From contig NZ_JAHWFK010000015.1 in NCBI RefSeq assembly GCF_019710575.1, positions 1 through 64,000 on the forward strand: a DNA stretch of 64,000 bases. The letters run 5' to 3'. Below the pieces are notes generated by a model. It was not told the DNA's origin. It did no database searches and saw only the letters and a list, made by a program, of their open reading frames with translations. Numbering within the stretch: position 1 is the stretch's first letter; each line of letters begins with the position of its first letter. Shown here piece by piece: positions 15,581 to 24,349 of the stretch. The translations under genes were made by a program, and so were the position numbers. This stretch comes from Paractinoplanes polyasparticus. GTDB lineage: Bacteria > Actinomycetota > Actinomycetes > Mycobacteriales > Micromonosporaceae.

Positions 15581-16432
15581 TTACGTCGATGGCGAGAACC
15601 GCGCCACGAGCCCCGGGTCGAAGAACACTGTGACGGCGGCGATGCCGTCGAGCCGGCAGTCGAGCACAGCCACCCCCATCGGCTCGCCCTTGAGATGCAC
15701 CACGGCCGCCGGCTGCCCGTTCACGACGACCGGTTCCATCCGCCAGTCGCCGGGTTCGCCGACCGCGCCGGCGAAGACGGGCAGGCAGTTCTCGACGCCG
15801 TCGAACCACTCGCGGCCCGGGACCAGCTCGAGCCGGGCGTCCCGGCGCAGCATCGCCGTCAGCCCGGTGATGTCGGCCGTACGAAAGGCAGTCATGTACG
15901 CGTCGAGCTGGCGCCGGGCGGCCGGGCTGGTCGGCTCGGCCACGTCGTCGGGACGGTGGGCGGCGTCGCCGAGCCGGGCCCGGGCCCGTTGCAGGGCGCT
16001 CTTCACCGCGGCCGGGGTGAGGCCGAGCATCTGCCCGACCTCGGCCGCCGGGAACGCCAGCACGTCCCGCAGCAGCAGGACCGCGCGCTGGCCGGGCGTC
16101 AGCGTCTGCAGCCCGGCGATCAGCGCCAGCCGCAGGTCGTCCCGGTCGTCGGCGTAGGGCTGGATCCACAACTCGTCGTCCTCGACGTTCGACGGCAGGG
16201 CACGCCGGCCGCGACCCTCCAGCGCCGTCAGCGTGACGTTCGTGGCGATCCGGTAGAGCCACGTCCGTACGGAGGAACGGTGCTGGAACTGCTCCCAGGA
16301 CCGCCAGGCCCGCAGGTACGTCTCCTGGACGGCGTCCTCGGCCTCGTCCCACGAGCCCAGCATCCGGTAGCAGTGCGCGGCCAGCCCCCGCCGCAGTCCG
16401 CCGGTCTCCGCCTCGAAGCTCGGTGCGGTCAT
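15581..16432 (-). CDS. ECF RNA polymerase sigma factor with SnoaL-like tail
   Basis: This 283-residue sigma factor has region 2 (LAAHCYRMLGSWDEAEDAVQETYLRAW, RTWLYRIATNV) and region 4 (LTPGQRAVLLLRDVLAFPAAEVGQMLGLTPAAVKSALQRARARL). The roughly 100-residue C-terminal domain (MTAFRTADITGLTAMLRRDARLE) is of the SnoaL/NTF2 type. These tailed ECF factors usually lack a conventional anti-sigma factor, and the tail is thought to regulate activity; no anti-sigma gene is seen nearby. The ATG overlaps the stop of the esterase gene upstream by one base (TGATG), so the two are coupled. Confidence 0.9.
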   Translation of the reverse strand: MTAPSFEAETGGLRRGLAAHCYRMLGSWDEAEDAVQETYLRAWRSWEQFQHRSSVRTWLYRIATNVTLTALEGRGRRALPSNVEDDELWIQPYADDRDDLRLALIAGLQTLTPGQRAVLLLRDVLAFPAAEVGQMLGLTPAAVKSALQRARARLGDAAHRPDDVAEPTSPAARRQLDAYMTAFRTADITGLTAMLRRDARLELVPGREWFDGVENCLPVFAGAVGEPGDWRMEPVVVNGQPAAVVHLKGEPMGVAVLDCRLDGIAAVTVFFDPGLVARFSPST

Positions 16433-17211
16433 CAGGCCATTGTGCGGCTCAGCCACGATCCCGCCTTCGCGATGGCGCCGGTGGCGACCGCCGAGTTCCC
16501 GGCGGCCATCTGAAAGGTGTGCAGCTGCCCCGGGAACACGTCCAGTTCGACCGCCGCCGACTTCGAGGCCAGCAACCGCGCGTCGTCGAGCAACGCCTCG
16601 TCCCCGCCCACCTGCACGTACGTCGGAGGCAGCCCGCCGAGGTCGAGCTCGGCCGGCTCGGCACCCGCCAGGTAGGCCTTGGCGAGCCCGCGCACCAGCT
16701 CCGGCGTGAAGAACGGGTCGCTCCCGCTGTCGTAGCCCGCCCCTTCCGCCGCGAGGTCGACCCACGGCGAAAAGAGCACGAGCGCTTCCGGTACGGCTTC
16801 CCGCCCTGCCACCTCGAGGGCCAGAGTTCCGCCGCACGAGTCCCCGGCCAGCGCCACCCGCCGGCCCGCCAACCGCCGGTAGATCGCGGCGACCTGCTCG
16901 ATCTGCGCCGGACAGACATGGTCGGGCACGAGCCCGTAGTCCACCACGAGCGTCGTCAGTCCCGAGGCCAGTGCCAGGTGCCCGAACATCCGCCGGTGCG
17001 TGGCGATCGACCCGCTCACGAACCCGCCACCGTGAATGGCCAGCACCACACGGTCGTCCCCGGCCCCGGGTGGCCGCAGCCACAGTCCGTCGTCGCCGGC
17101 TTCCTCCCGCAGACCCACCGGCTCGGCGGTCAGCGACTCCCAGGCCCGGCTGTCGTCGCCCGCGGCCCGCTCCTCCCAGAGCAGCCGATTGAGATCAGTT
17201 GTCGTCGTCAT
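16432..17211 (-). CDS. Alpha/beta hydrolase, HSL/bacterial family IV esterase
   Basis: This 259-residue esterase has the oxyanion motif HGGGFVSGS, nucleophile GDSCGG, acid-loop DEALLDDARLLASK and catalytic His in QLHTFQMAAG. There is no signal peptide. It would hydrolyse small acyl esters in the cytoplasm. It is first in the operon with the tailed ECF sigma factor. Start ATG 17211 begins MTTTTDLNRLLWEERAAGDD. The sequence upstream contains a decayed regulator fragment rather than a recognisable operator. Confidence 0.88.
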   Translation of the reverse strand: MTTTTDLNRLLWEERAAGDDSRAWESLTAEPVGLREEAGDDGLWLRPPGAGDDRVVLAIHGGGFVSGSIATHRRMFGHLALASGLTTLVVDYGLVPDHVCPAQIEQVAAIYRRLAGRRVALAGDSCGGTLALEVAGREAVPEALVLFSPWVDLAAEGAGYDSGSDPFFTPELVRGLAKAYLAGAEPAELDLGGLPPTYVQVGGDEALLDDARLLASKSAAVELDVFPGQLHTFQMAAGNSAVATGAIAKAGSWLSRTMA

Positions 17212-17280
17212 ACCGATACAGACCGCACCGGCCCGCCAAAGGAATCGGCCTCCGAGGCCTTGATGACGTAGTAGGCGGCA

Positions 17281-17352
17281 ACGATCCCGAAGCTGGGCGC
17301 GCGCGACCGCGCCCAGTTCGTCGTCGCCTACCGCACCGGGCTCGTCAGGCCG
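17281..17352 (+). pseudogene. Remnant of a NarL-type response regulator tail
   Basis: The plus strand reads TIPKLGARDRAQFVVAYRTGLVRPE, matching the last helix of LuxR/NarL response regulators (KLGARDRAQLVVxAYxTGLV; compare the tail of the regulator at 7364). Nothing of the receiver or the rest of the helix-turn-helix remains. The last bases overlap the 3' end of the neighbouring peptidase. A CTGGGCGCG/CGCGCCCAG hairpin at 17294-17317 is simply part of this sequence. Confidence 0.5.
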
Positions 17353-18757
17353 GAGGGCAGCCGGCGCCGGGCGGGGGCACCACCAGGTCGATCAGGTAGC
17401 GGTCGACGGCCGCGGTGGTGCACGGCGTGGTGCCGTACGCGCCGTGGCCCGAGCCCTCGTAGGTGACCAGCCGCCCGTGCCGGCCGAGCTGGCGGGCCAC
17501 GTCGGTCGCCCACGCGTAGCCGGTGCGGACGTCGTGCCGCGAGTTGAGCAGCAGCAACGGGCGTTCGGTGGTCACGTGCAGGCGAGACGGCGGGTTGGCG
17601 ACCGGCGACGGCCAGCCGAGGCAGGCTCGCACGGCCAGCAGCCCGCCGCCGTACCGCACATCGGGCGCCACGGCCCGGGCGGCGCGCACCAGCCCGGCGT
17701 ACGCGGGGAAATCGCGGACCTCGGCCGGCCAGTCGGCGCAGAAGACGGAGGAGACCAGCGGCGGGAGTTTGATCGTCGGCACCTTGCCGTCGCGCAGGTC
17801 GGCGATGTCGCGCGACAGGCCGGCGCGGTCGGGGGAGGCCAGCCGGGCGATCGGCAGGGTCGAGATGTCGAACGCCGTGACGCCCTGGTACTCGCCGCGG
17901 TCGGCCCGGTCGAGCACCTCCCGCCACTCCGCCCGCACGTCGGAGCCGCGCAGCGCGCACTCCACCCGGGTGGGGGAGCACCAGGTCACGAACTCGTCGA
18001 AAGCGTCCTGCGCCGCCAACGCCTGGGTCCGGACGAACGCGCGTACGCCGAGGCTGTGGTTGAAGACGCTCTCGAGCACGATCGCCCGCACCCGGTCCGG
18101 GTAGCGCTCGGCGTACTGCTGGCCGAGCAACGTGCCGTAGGAGCTGCCGTGGAACGTGAGCCGCCGTTCCCCGAGGGCCGATCGCAGCGCGTCGAGGTCG
18201 CGGACGGCGCTGAGCGTGTCGGCGTGGTTCCACACCGGGCTGGTCGCCCGGCAGGCCGTCCACGCGGCTCGGTTGCCGTCGACCGCTTGGTCGAAATCGG
18301 CCTGGCTGGTGAGCAATCCGGGCGGTGCGACGGCGAGCGAGCACGACGGGCCGCCGCTGCGGGCGACCCCGCGCGGGTCGAAGCTGACCGTGTCGAACTT
18401 GTCGAGAATCTCGGGGCTGAACCGGTTGCCGCGGCGGATGCGCTCGACGCCGGAGTCACCCGGCCCGCCCGGGCCGAACACCAGCGTCCCGACCCGCTGA
18501 TCCTGCTTGAGCGCGGGCCGCCACGCGATCGACAGCTCGAACGTCGCTCCGTGCGGCCGCGCCCAGTCGACCGGTAATCGCAGCTTGCCGCAGCGCACGA
18601 CGTCGTCGACGGGCAGTTTGGGGATGTCGTCGGCGCACTGCGTCCAGACGATGCGCGGTTGGGGTCGGTCGGCGCCCGAGGCCGGCGGCGTGGCGGCCAG
18701 CGCCAGGCCGGTCACGATGGCGGTCACGGACGCGACGATGCTGCGGCGACGGATCAT
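17345..18757 (-). CDS. Secreted alpha/beta hydrolase, tripeptidyl aminopeptidase type
   Basis: This 470-residue protein has a Sec signal peptide (MIRRRSIVASVTAIVTGLALAATPPASGA). It shows the family layout of Streptomyces SlpD/SlpE-like tripeptidyl aminopeptidases: RIVWTQCADD, LRLPVDWARP, LVFGPGGPGDSGVERI, FDPRGVARSG, nucleophile GSSYGTLLGQQYAERYPDRV, acid near LLLNSRHDVRTGY and His in GSGHGAYG. The C-terminal TAP-like region contains paired Cys residues. ATG 18757 is preferred because GAGG lies nine bases upstream; ATG 18766 is the alternative. The gene diverges from a lipoprotein gene 92 bp away. Confidence 0.9.
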   Translation of the reverse strand: MIRRRSIVASVTAIVTGLALAATPPASGADRPQPRIVWTQCADDIPKLPVDDVVRCGKLRLPVDWARPHGATFELSIAWRPALKQDQRVGTLVFGPGGPGDSGVERIRRGNRFSPEILDKFDTVSFDPRGVARSGGPSCSLAVAPPGLLTSQADFDQAVDGNRAAWTACRATSPVWNHADTLSAVRDLDALRSALGERRLTFHGSSYGTLLGQQYAERYPDRVRAIVLESVFNHSLGVRAFVRTQALAAQDAFDEFVTWCSPTRVECALRGSDVRAEWREVLDRADRGEYQGVTAFDISTLPIARLASPDRAGLSRDIADLRDGKVPTIKLPPLVSSVFCADWPAEVRDFPAYAGLVRAARAVAPDVRYGGGLLAVRACLGWPSPVANPPSRLHVTTERPLLLLNSRHDVRTGYAWATDVARQLGRHGRLVTYEGSGHGAYGTTPCTTAAVDRYLIDLVVPPPGAGCPPA

Positions 18758-18849
18758 GCCGTCCATCCTCGACAGTGCGCGCACCGAGACAACATCAGGT
18801 GATGCCCTGAGGCCACCCTGGTCTTGCGGCGGGCTGGCACTGTGGGCTG

Positions 18850-20010
18850 ATGCGTCTCCTGCTGGTGTCGCTGCTGGTCGTCCTCACGGCAGCCGGCTGC
18901 TGGGTTCCGGTCGAGGCCGACCCGCCCACGCTGGCCGACGAGCCGCTGGTCGAGGTGTACCGGATTCCCTCGCCGGTGCCCGCGCCGGGTGAGGGGCGGC
19001 GGCAGTGGGCCTTCGTCGACCCCGGGAGCGGCGTCATCGCCGAGGGGACCGGGCTGGCCGCCGTCGACTTCGAGACCGGCCTGGTGCGCTGGACGCAGAC
19101 CCTGCCCGGCACGTACGCGGCGAGCAGCGCGAACCGGCCGATGGTGCTCGACGACTATCTCGTCGTGCCGGGCCGGGGCGGGGCCGTCAGGGTGCTCTCG
19201 CGATGGTCGGGTGACCTGCTGTGGGAAAGGAAGTCGCCCGGCGGTCGCATGGTGGTCGCGGGCAGTGGCCTCGAGGCGGCCGTCGTCCTCAACCACTGCG
19301 ATGCCCGGGGCTGCGACCTCACCGCCCTGCTGCTCGAGACGGGCAAGCGGGCCTGGAAGGTTCGTACCGCGGAACGGGTGACGCTCACCGACGGCCTCCA
19401 CACAGTGGGCCGCACGACGATCTCGGCCCTGTCGCCCCTCGACGGCCGCCGCCTCTGGACCGTGCCGACGCCGCCCGGCCCGCTGCCCGTGCTCAAGCCG
19501 AGTCTCTACCGCCTGGCCGTGATCACGCCGCCCACCCGCCCCGGCTGCCGCATCGTTCTGCGAGGAATCGACTTCGGTAAGCAGGTGTGGAAACGGGAGG
19601 CCCGCACGTGCGACTTCGACGTCACGCTGGACGGCCTCCTCCTGCCCGAGCCGGGCCGGGTGACCGTTCTCGACGACTATCACGGGACCGCCCGCACCGT
19701 GCCCATCCGGCCCGGTGAGCAGCTGGTCACCGGCGAGCTGGCCTGGTCGGAGGCCGGCGGCTACCGGATCTGGCGCGAGTTCCCAGCCGCGCTGGGTGTC
19801 CCCGATCCGGATTCGGGCCGCCCGTGGGGCGTGCGGGCCGGGGCGGGCTGGCTGCTCGCGTCGGGTCCCGGGGTGGTCTTCTACGACCAGTCGCGGGGGC
19901 TGCGCCGCAGCTTCCCCGCCGCCACCGCGTTCGTCGTCCACGGCAGCAACCGCCTGATCTATCAGGTCGGCGACCAGTTGGTCGGGCTGGGCTCGACCAG
20001 GCAGCCTTAG
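18850..20010 (+). CDS. Lipoprotein with PQQ-like beta-propeller
   Basis: This 386-residue protein starts with a lipoprotein signal ending in LTAAGC (Cys17), so it is probably attached to the outer face of the membrane. The body contains repeated GLAAVDFETGLVRWTQ, VRVLSRWSGDLLWER, LLLETGKRAWKV and ISALSPLDGRRLWTV blades, which are PQQ-enzyme-like beta-propeller repeats without dehydrogenase active-site residues. It is likely a scaffold or ligand-binding lipoprotein. It shares a short intergenic region with the divergent peptidase. Confidence 0.8.
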   Translation: MRLLLVSLLVVLTAAGCWVPVEADPPTLADEPLVEVYRIPSPVPAPGEGRRQWAFVDPGSGVIAEGTGLAAVDFETGLVRWTQTLPGTYAASSANRPMVLDDYLVVPGRGGAVRVLSRWSGDLLWERKSPGGRMVVAGSGLEAAVVLNHCDARGCDLTALLLETGKRAWKVRTAERVTLTDGLHTVGRTTISALSPLDGRRLWTVPTPPGPLPVLKPSLYRLAVITPPTRPGCRIVLRGIDFGKQVWKREARTCDFDVTLDGLLLPEPGRVTVLDDYHGTARTVPIRPGEQLVTGELAWSEAGGYRIWREFPAALGVPDPDSGRPWGVRAGAGWLLASGPGVVFYDQSRGLRRSFPAATAFVVHGSNRLIYQVGDQLVGLGSTRQP

Positions 20011-20031
20011 CGGCGGCGGACGACCGCTGCG

Positions 20032-21306
20032 TCAGCGGCGGTGGACGACCGCCAGGCCGCCCTTGGCGGGGGCCACGGCGATGCCCCGGCTGTGCGGGCG
20101 CTCGGACGGCTCGGCGGTCGGTTCCAGGGTGAAGTCGCGCAGGACGGTGCGCAGCACGACGTTCATCTCGAGGGTGGCGAAGGCAGCGCCGATGCAGCGG
20201 CGGACGCCGCCGCCGAACGGGATCCAGGCCGAGGTGTCGGCCCGCGCGCCGGCGAAGCGCCCGGGGTCGAAGACGTACGGGTTCTCGAAGAGGGCCGGGT
20301 CGTCGTGCAGCAGGGCGATGCAGGCCGTGACGACTGTGCCCCGCGGCAGCGTCCAGCGGCCCAGCGTCAGCTCGTCGCAGCGCACCTGCCGTGAGGTGAT
20401 CTCGACGACCGGGCGCACCCGTTGCACCTCGGTCAGGGTGGCCGCACGGAACTCGTCGTCGTCGAGTCGTTCGAGCACGGCCGGGTGCCGGCGCAGACGT
20501 TCGACCGCCCAGGCCAGGGTGGTCGCCGTCGTCTCGTGCCCGGCGGCCAGCAGGGTCAGCAGCTGGTCGGCGATCTCGCCGCGGCTCATCGGGGCGCCGT
20601 CGTCGTAGCGGGACTGCACCAGCATGGCCAGCACGTCGTCGCGTTCGTCGAGGGCCGGGTCGGTGCGCCCGCGGTCGATCAGCCGGTCGATGATCGCGTC
20701 GTACTGCCGCCGGTAGCGGGTGAAGCGGGCGCCCGGACCGTAGCCGCCGAGGTCGCGCCGGACCACGGGCAGCACGGCCAGGATCGAGCCGAGCCGGACC
20801 ATCCGCGGGAGCAGCGCGCGCAACTCGTCGAGCTCGGCGCCCTCGGCCCCGAAGACCGCGCCGAGGATCACGTTGAGGGTGATGCGCATGGTCGACGGCA
20901 TCACCGGGAACGGCGTTCCCTGCGGCCAGGCGGCTGTCTCACGCCGCGTCTCGCGTTCGATCAGGCCCTCGTACGCCCGGAGCCTGCGCCCGTGGAAGGG
21001 CGGGGTGAGCAGCTTGCGTTGCCGCCGGTGCTCGTCGCCCTTGATGGCGAAGAAGGAGCCCGGCCCGAGCACGGAGCCGAGGTTGGCGTCCGGGGTGTCG
21101 GCCTCGTCGGGGCTCGCCTGGAACATCTCGCGCACCTCGCCCGGGTCGGCGAGCATCACCATCCGGCCCAGGTTGAGCGACTGCACGGTGAACGCGGACC
21201 CGTAGCGGGCGCGCAGCCGTTCCATGGTGCGCCGCCGCGAGAGCGCGAAGCTCAGCGACTGGACCAGACGCGGGCTGGTGGGACCGTCCGGCAGCAGCAC
21301 TGTCAT
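20032..21306 (-). CDS. Cytochrome P450
   Basis: This 424-residue P450 has the I-helix oxygen-activation motif AGHETTATTLAW, the K-helix region LTEVQRVRPVVEITSRQV (Glu-x-x-Arg form), PYVFDPGRF and the haem-binding loop FGGGVRRCIGAAFA with Cys371 as thiolate ligand. The sequence is closer to membrane-type/CYP110-like bacterial P450s than to CYP105. There is no ferredoxin or reductase gene beside it. ATG 21306 has a GAGGAGG ribosome site. It diverges from a TetR gene with two operator palindromes between them, so it is probably repressed by that regulator. Confidence 0.93.
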   Translation of the reverse strand: MTVLLPDGPTSPRLVQSLSFALSRRRTMERLRARYGSAFTVQSLNLGRMVMLADPGEVREMFQASPDEADTPDANLGSVLGPGSFFAIKGDEHRRQRKLLTPPFHGRRLRAYEGLIERETRRETAAWPQGTPFPVMPSTMRITLNVILGAVFGAEGAELDELRALLPRMVRLGSILAVLPVVRRDLGGYGPGARFTRYRRQYDAIIDRLIDRGRTDPALDERDDVLAMLVQSRYDDGAPMSRGEIADQLLTLLAAGHETTATTLAWAVERLRRHPAVLERLDDDEFRAATLTEVQRVRPVVEITSRQVRCDELTLGRWTLPRGTVVTACIALLHDDPALFENPYVFDPGRFAGARADTSAWIPFGGGVRRCIGAAFATLEMNVVLRTVLRDFTLEPTAEPSERPHSRGIAVAPAKGGLAVVHRR

Positions 21307-21322
21307 AGCGACCTCCTCGCGC

Positions 21323-21362
21323 GGTACGCCGACGTACCGGGCCGACGGTACGCCGACGTACC
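21323..21362. promoter_or_regulatory. Twin identical operator palindromes between P450 and TetR genes
   Basis: GGTACGCCGACGTACC occurs at 21323-21338 and again at 21347-21362. Each has perfect GGTACG/CGTACC arms around CCGA, and the copies are 24 bp apart centre to centre. They lie between the P450 ribosome site and the TetR start. This is the expected arrangement for autoregulation and control of the divergent P450 by the TetR protein. Confidence 0.8.
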
Positions 21363-21391
21363 GGTGCCGGGCAAGGGGTAGCGTGTGCCAG

Positions 21392-21991
21392 GTGACGACC
21401 CTCGACGCGCCGGCCGGCGCCGACACCGGGCACCGCCGCCGCCTGCTCGACGGTCTCGCCGCCGGCATCCGCGAGCGCGGCTATCGGGACACGACGGTGG
21501 CCGACATCGTCCGGGCCGCGCGCACCTCGAGGCGCACGTTCTACGCGCAGTTCGCCGACCGCCAGGAGTGCCTGGTAGCGCTGCTGCACGAGAGCAACCA
21601 GCGCACCATCGCGCGCATCACGTCCGCCGTCGACCCGGCGGCGCCGTGGGAGGCTCAGGTGCGCCAGGCCATCGAGGGCTGGATCGCCGCCGTGCAGGCC
21701 GACCCGCCGATCACGCTGAGCTGGATCCGTGACGTCCCTGCCCTGGGCGAAGATCGAGCCCGGCAGCTGCAGCGCGAGACGATGAGCAACTTCGTGGCCC
21801 TGATCCGCCGCCTCACCGACACGCCGCAACTGGCCGCCGCCGGCGTGCGCCCGGCCTCCGACCAGACCGCGACGATCCTGCTCGGCGGCCTGCGCGAGCT
21901 GATCGCCGTGACGGTCGAGGAGGGCCGCGACGTCGCCACGATCACCGGCGTCGCCGTCGACGCTACGGCGCGCCTGCTCGGCCCGCGCTGA
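21392..21991 (+). CDS. TetR-family transcriptional regulator
   Basis: This 199-residue regulator has an N-terminal helix-turn-helix: HRRRLLDGLAAGIRERGYRDTTVADIVRAARTSRRTFYAQFADRQECLVALL. The C-terminal ligand domain is helical and typical of the family. GTG 21392 is chosen because the open frame upstream runs through the operators and the divergent gene. The 3' end overlaps the convergent reductase gene by 29 bp. It probably represses the P450 gene and itself. Confidence 0.9.
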   Translation: MTTLDAPAGADTGHRRRLLDGLAAGIRERGYRDTTVADIVRAARTSRRTFYAQFADRQECLVALLHESNQRTIARITSAVDPAAPWEAQVRQAIEGWIAAVQADPPITLSWIRDVPALGEDRARQLQRETMSNFVALIRRLTDTPQLAAAGVRPASDQTATILLGGLRELIAVTVEEGRDVATITGVAVDATARLLGPR

Positions 21992-22595
21992 CAGCCGATC
22001 CCGGACCGCTTGCCGCTGTCGCGGTCCGGACGGCGTAGCGGTGCATGGTGGCGCCCTGCTGGAACGAACGCTGCTCCAGCAGGTCGAGCTCGACCGGCAC
22101 GTCGTGGTCGTCGAACAACGGCCGTCCGGAGCCCAGGATCGCCGGGTGGGTGAAGAGCAGCAGCTCGTCCAGGAGCCCGGCCCGCAGCAGCTGCGTGGCG
22201 AGGGTCGCGCCGCCCACGCCGATGGTGCCGTCGGTCTCGGACCGCAGGGCGGCGAGCTGCTCGACAGCGTCGTCGCCGCCGATGACCCGGGTGTGGTGAC
22301 CGGCGCTGTCGCGGGTGCGCGAGACGAGCACCTTGGGGGCGGCGGTCCAGATCTCGCCGTACTCGCGCATGTAGTCCGGCAAGGAGGCGTCGGCCCGCGC
22401 GCCGGGCCAGAAACCCTCCATCGTCTCGTACATGACCCGGCCCTGGACCAGGGCCGCGAGCGCCCGCGCCCGCTCGTTGAACTCGCGGTGCACTTCCTCG
22501 TCGATGCGCATCCAGTCGCCCCCTCCGTCGTCGCCGGGGGCCTGTTCGATCCGCAGGTCGAGAGACACGTTCATCCAGTACGAGAAGCGGCCCAT
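21963..22595 (-). CDS. Dihydrofolate reductase family protein (RibD C-terminal type)
   Basis: This 210-residue protein has the reductase fold seen in YyaP/YwjB proteins: FSYWMNVSLDLRIEQ, VQGRVMYETMEGFWP, KVLVSRTRD, IGVGGATLATQLLRAGLLDELLLFTHPAILGSGRPLF. It would bind NADPH; the substrate is unknown. ATG 22595 has GGAAGAGGGA upstream. A perfect palindrome covers its promoter, implying a dedicated repressor, but no ArsR/MarR gene is adjacent. The 3' end overlaps the TetR gene tail on the other strand. Confidence 0.87.
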   Translation of the reverse strand: MGRFSYWMNVSLDLRIEQAPGDDGGGDWMRIDEEVHREFNERARALAALVQGRVMYETMEGFWPGARADASLPDYMREYGEIWTAAPKVLVSRTRDSAGHHTRVIGGDDAVEQLAALRSETDGTIGVGGATLATQLLRAGLLDELLLFTHPAILGSGRPLFDDHDVPVELDLLEQRSFQQGATMHRYAVRTATAASGPGSAVSAGRAGAP

Positions 22596-22611
22596 CGGTC
22601 CCTCTTCCAGA

Positions 22612-22637
22612 AGTGGTTGCGATTTGCAACCACTATA
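22612..22637 (-). promoter_or_regulatory. Promoter with overlapping operator of the DHFR-type gene
   Basis: AGTGGTTGC (22612-22620) and GCAACCACT (22626-22634) form a perfect 9-bp inverted repeat with a 5-nt spacer. On the minus strand it directly follows and overlaps a TATAGT -10 box (22637-22632). A repressor bound here would block transcription start. The TTGC/GCAA core resembles sites of ArsR-type regulators. Confidence 0.7.
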
Positions 22638-24243
22638 GGGACGTGGCCCAGACGGCGGTGTCCCCGGACAGGGTCAGGCGGCCACCCGAGGGACCCGGCT
22701 GGTCCGGCGCCGACGCCAGCAGCACGTGGCCGGCCGGGACCGTGACCGGGGCCGCGCCCATGTTGATCCAGCACGTGATCGGGCCGGGGTCGCCGGTGCG
22801 GGCGACCAGGTCGACGCGGATCACGTTGCCGTCGAGGGTGACCGCGGCCAGGCCGGAGCCGAGCGCCGGGTGCAGCTTCCGCAGCATGATCGCCTGCCGG
22901 TAGAGGGTGAGGGTGGCGGTGAGGTCGGATTCCTGCTGGTCGACGGCGTACGCCGGCCAGTCGGCGGGCTGCGGCAGCCACGGGGTGGCGGTCGAGAAGC
23001 CGGCGTTCGGGTCGGTGGCCTCCCACGGCATCGGGATGCGGCAGCCGTCCCGGCCGGGACGCCGGCCGTGGGAGCGGAAGAAGATCGGGTCGCGGCGGGC
23101 GGCGTCGGGGACGTCGGCCTCGGGCAGGCCCAGCTCCTCGCCGGCGTACAGGTAGGCCGAGCCCGGCAGGGCCAGCATGAGCAGGGCGGCGGCGCGGGCG
23201 CGGCGCTCGCTGCCGTAGCGGGTGACCTGGCGGGCCTTGTCGTGGTTGCCCAGCACCCACGGGGCGGGGGCGCCGACCGTCTCGAACGCGGTCAGCGCCT
23301 CGGCGATGGTGTCGGCGAACGACGAGGCGTCCCAGTCGCTCTTGAGCAGGCGGAACTGGAAGGCGTGGTGCAGCTCGTCGGGACGGGCGTACCGGCCCAC
23401 CTCGTCCAGGTCGGCCAGGGAGACCTCGCCGACCAGCATCTTCGGCTCGTCGTAGGAGTCGCACAGGGCCCGCCAGCGGCGCCAGATCTCGTGCACCTGC
23501 GGCTGGTTGGTGGTCATGGCCTGCTCGGGCCCGTGCCCGAACAGGGTGGGCGAGTAGATGCCCGGGTTGTCGCGGTACGAAGGGTCCTTGAACAGGCCGT
23601 ACGCGACGTCCACGCGGAAGCCGTCGACGCCCAGATCGAACCAGAACCGCAGCGTACGGTCGAAATCCGCGACCACCGAGGCATCGTCCCAGTTCAGGTC
23701 GGGCTGCTGCGGCGTGAACAGGTGCAGGTACCAGCGGCCGTCCGGGGTGCGCGACCAGGCCGGCCCGCCGAACATGCTCTGCCAGTTGTTCGGCGGCTCC
23801 TCGCTCGCCGGCCGGAAGTGGTAGCGGGCCGCCTCGGGGCTGTCCGGGTCGGCCAGGGCGGCCTGGAACCACGGGTGCTGGTCGCTGGTGTGGTTGGGCA
23901 CGATGTCCAGCAGCACCCGCAGGCCGAGGGCGTGGGCGTCCTCGATCAGGCCCCGCACGTCCTCGACGGTGCCGTACTCGGGGTCGACCGCCGTGTAGTC
24001 GATGACGTCGTAGCCGCCGTCGGCGCCGCCCGACACGTAGTGCGGGGTCACCCAGACCGCGTCCACGCCCAGCTCAGCCAGGTAGGGCAGCCGCGCCCGC
24101 AACCCGGCGAAGTCGCCCACGCCGTCGCCGTTGCCGTCCGCGAACGAGCGCAGATACACCTGGTAGACGACGGCGTCGCGCCACCACGGGGCGCGGGCGA
24201 CGTGCTCGACGGGGCGCGTGTCCTGCATCGGCTCTGCTGACAT
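22633..24243 (-). CDS. GH13 alpha-glucosidase
   Basis: This 536-residue cytoplasmic glycoside hydrolase is of the GH13 oligo-1,6/alpha-glucosidase group. It has VVYQVYLRSFADGNGDGVGD at the start, region I DIVPNHTSDQHPWF, region II GFRVDVAYGLF with the nucleophile Asp, the acid/base Glu in MLVGEVSLADLDE and region IV VLGNHDKARQ. The Asn/His pattern and QSMFGGPAWSR fit enzymes that release glucose from malto-oligosaccharides or sucrose-like substrates. ATG 24243 gives MSAEPMQDTRPVEH; ATG 24228 is possible. No transporter or LacI gene is adjacent. Confidence 0.9.
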   Translation of the reverse strand: MSAEPMQDTRPVEHVARAPWWRDAVVYQVYLRSFADGNGDGVGDFAGLRARLPYLAELGVDAVWVTPHYVSGGADGGYDVIDYTAVDPEYGTVEDVRGLIEDAHALGLRVLLDIVPNHTSDQHPWFQAALADPDSPEAARYHFRPASEEPPNNWQSMFGGPAWSRTPDGRWYLHLFTPQQPDLNWDDASVVADFDRTLRFWFDLGVDGFRVDVAYGLFKDPSYRDNPGIYSPTLFGHGPEQAMTTNQPQVHEIWRRWRALCDSYDEPKMLVGEVSLADLDEVGRYARPDELHHAFQFRLLKSDWDASSFADTIAEALTAFETVGAPAPWVLGNHDKARQVTRYGSERRARAAALLMLALPGSAYLYAGEELGLPEADVPDAARRDPIFFRSHGRRPGRDGCRIPMPWEATDPNAGFSTATPWLPQPADWPAYAVDQQESDLTATLTLYRQAIMLRKLHPALGSGLAAVTLDGNVIRVDLVARTGDPGPITCWINMGAAPVTVPAGHVLLASAPDQPGPSGGRLTLSGDTAVWATSL

Positions 24244-24349
24244 GCCGCACCGATCGGCGGGTCGAACGGCGCCTCGCGCGAACGCAACGAACGGCAACCC
24301 GTGTGCGCCCGTGTCACTCTGGAGAGGTCGACACCGCTGGGAGGAACAA

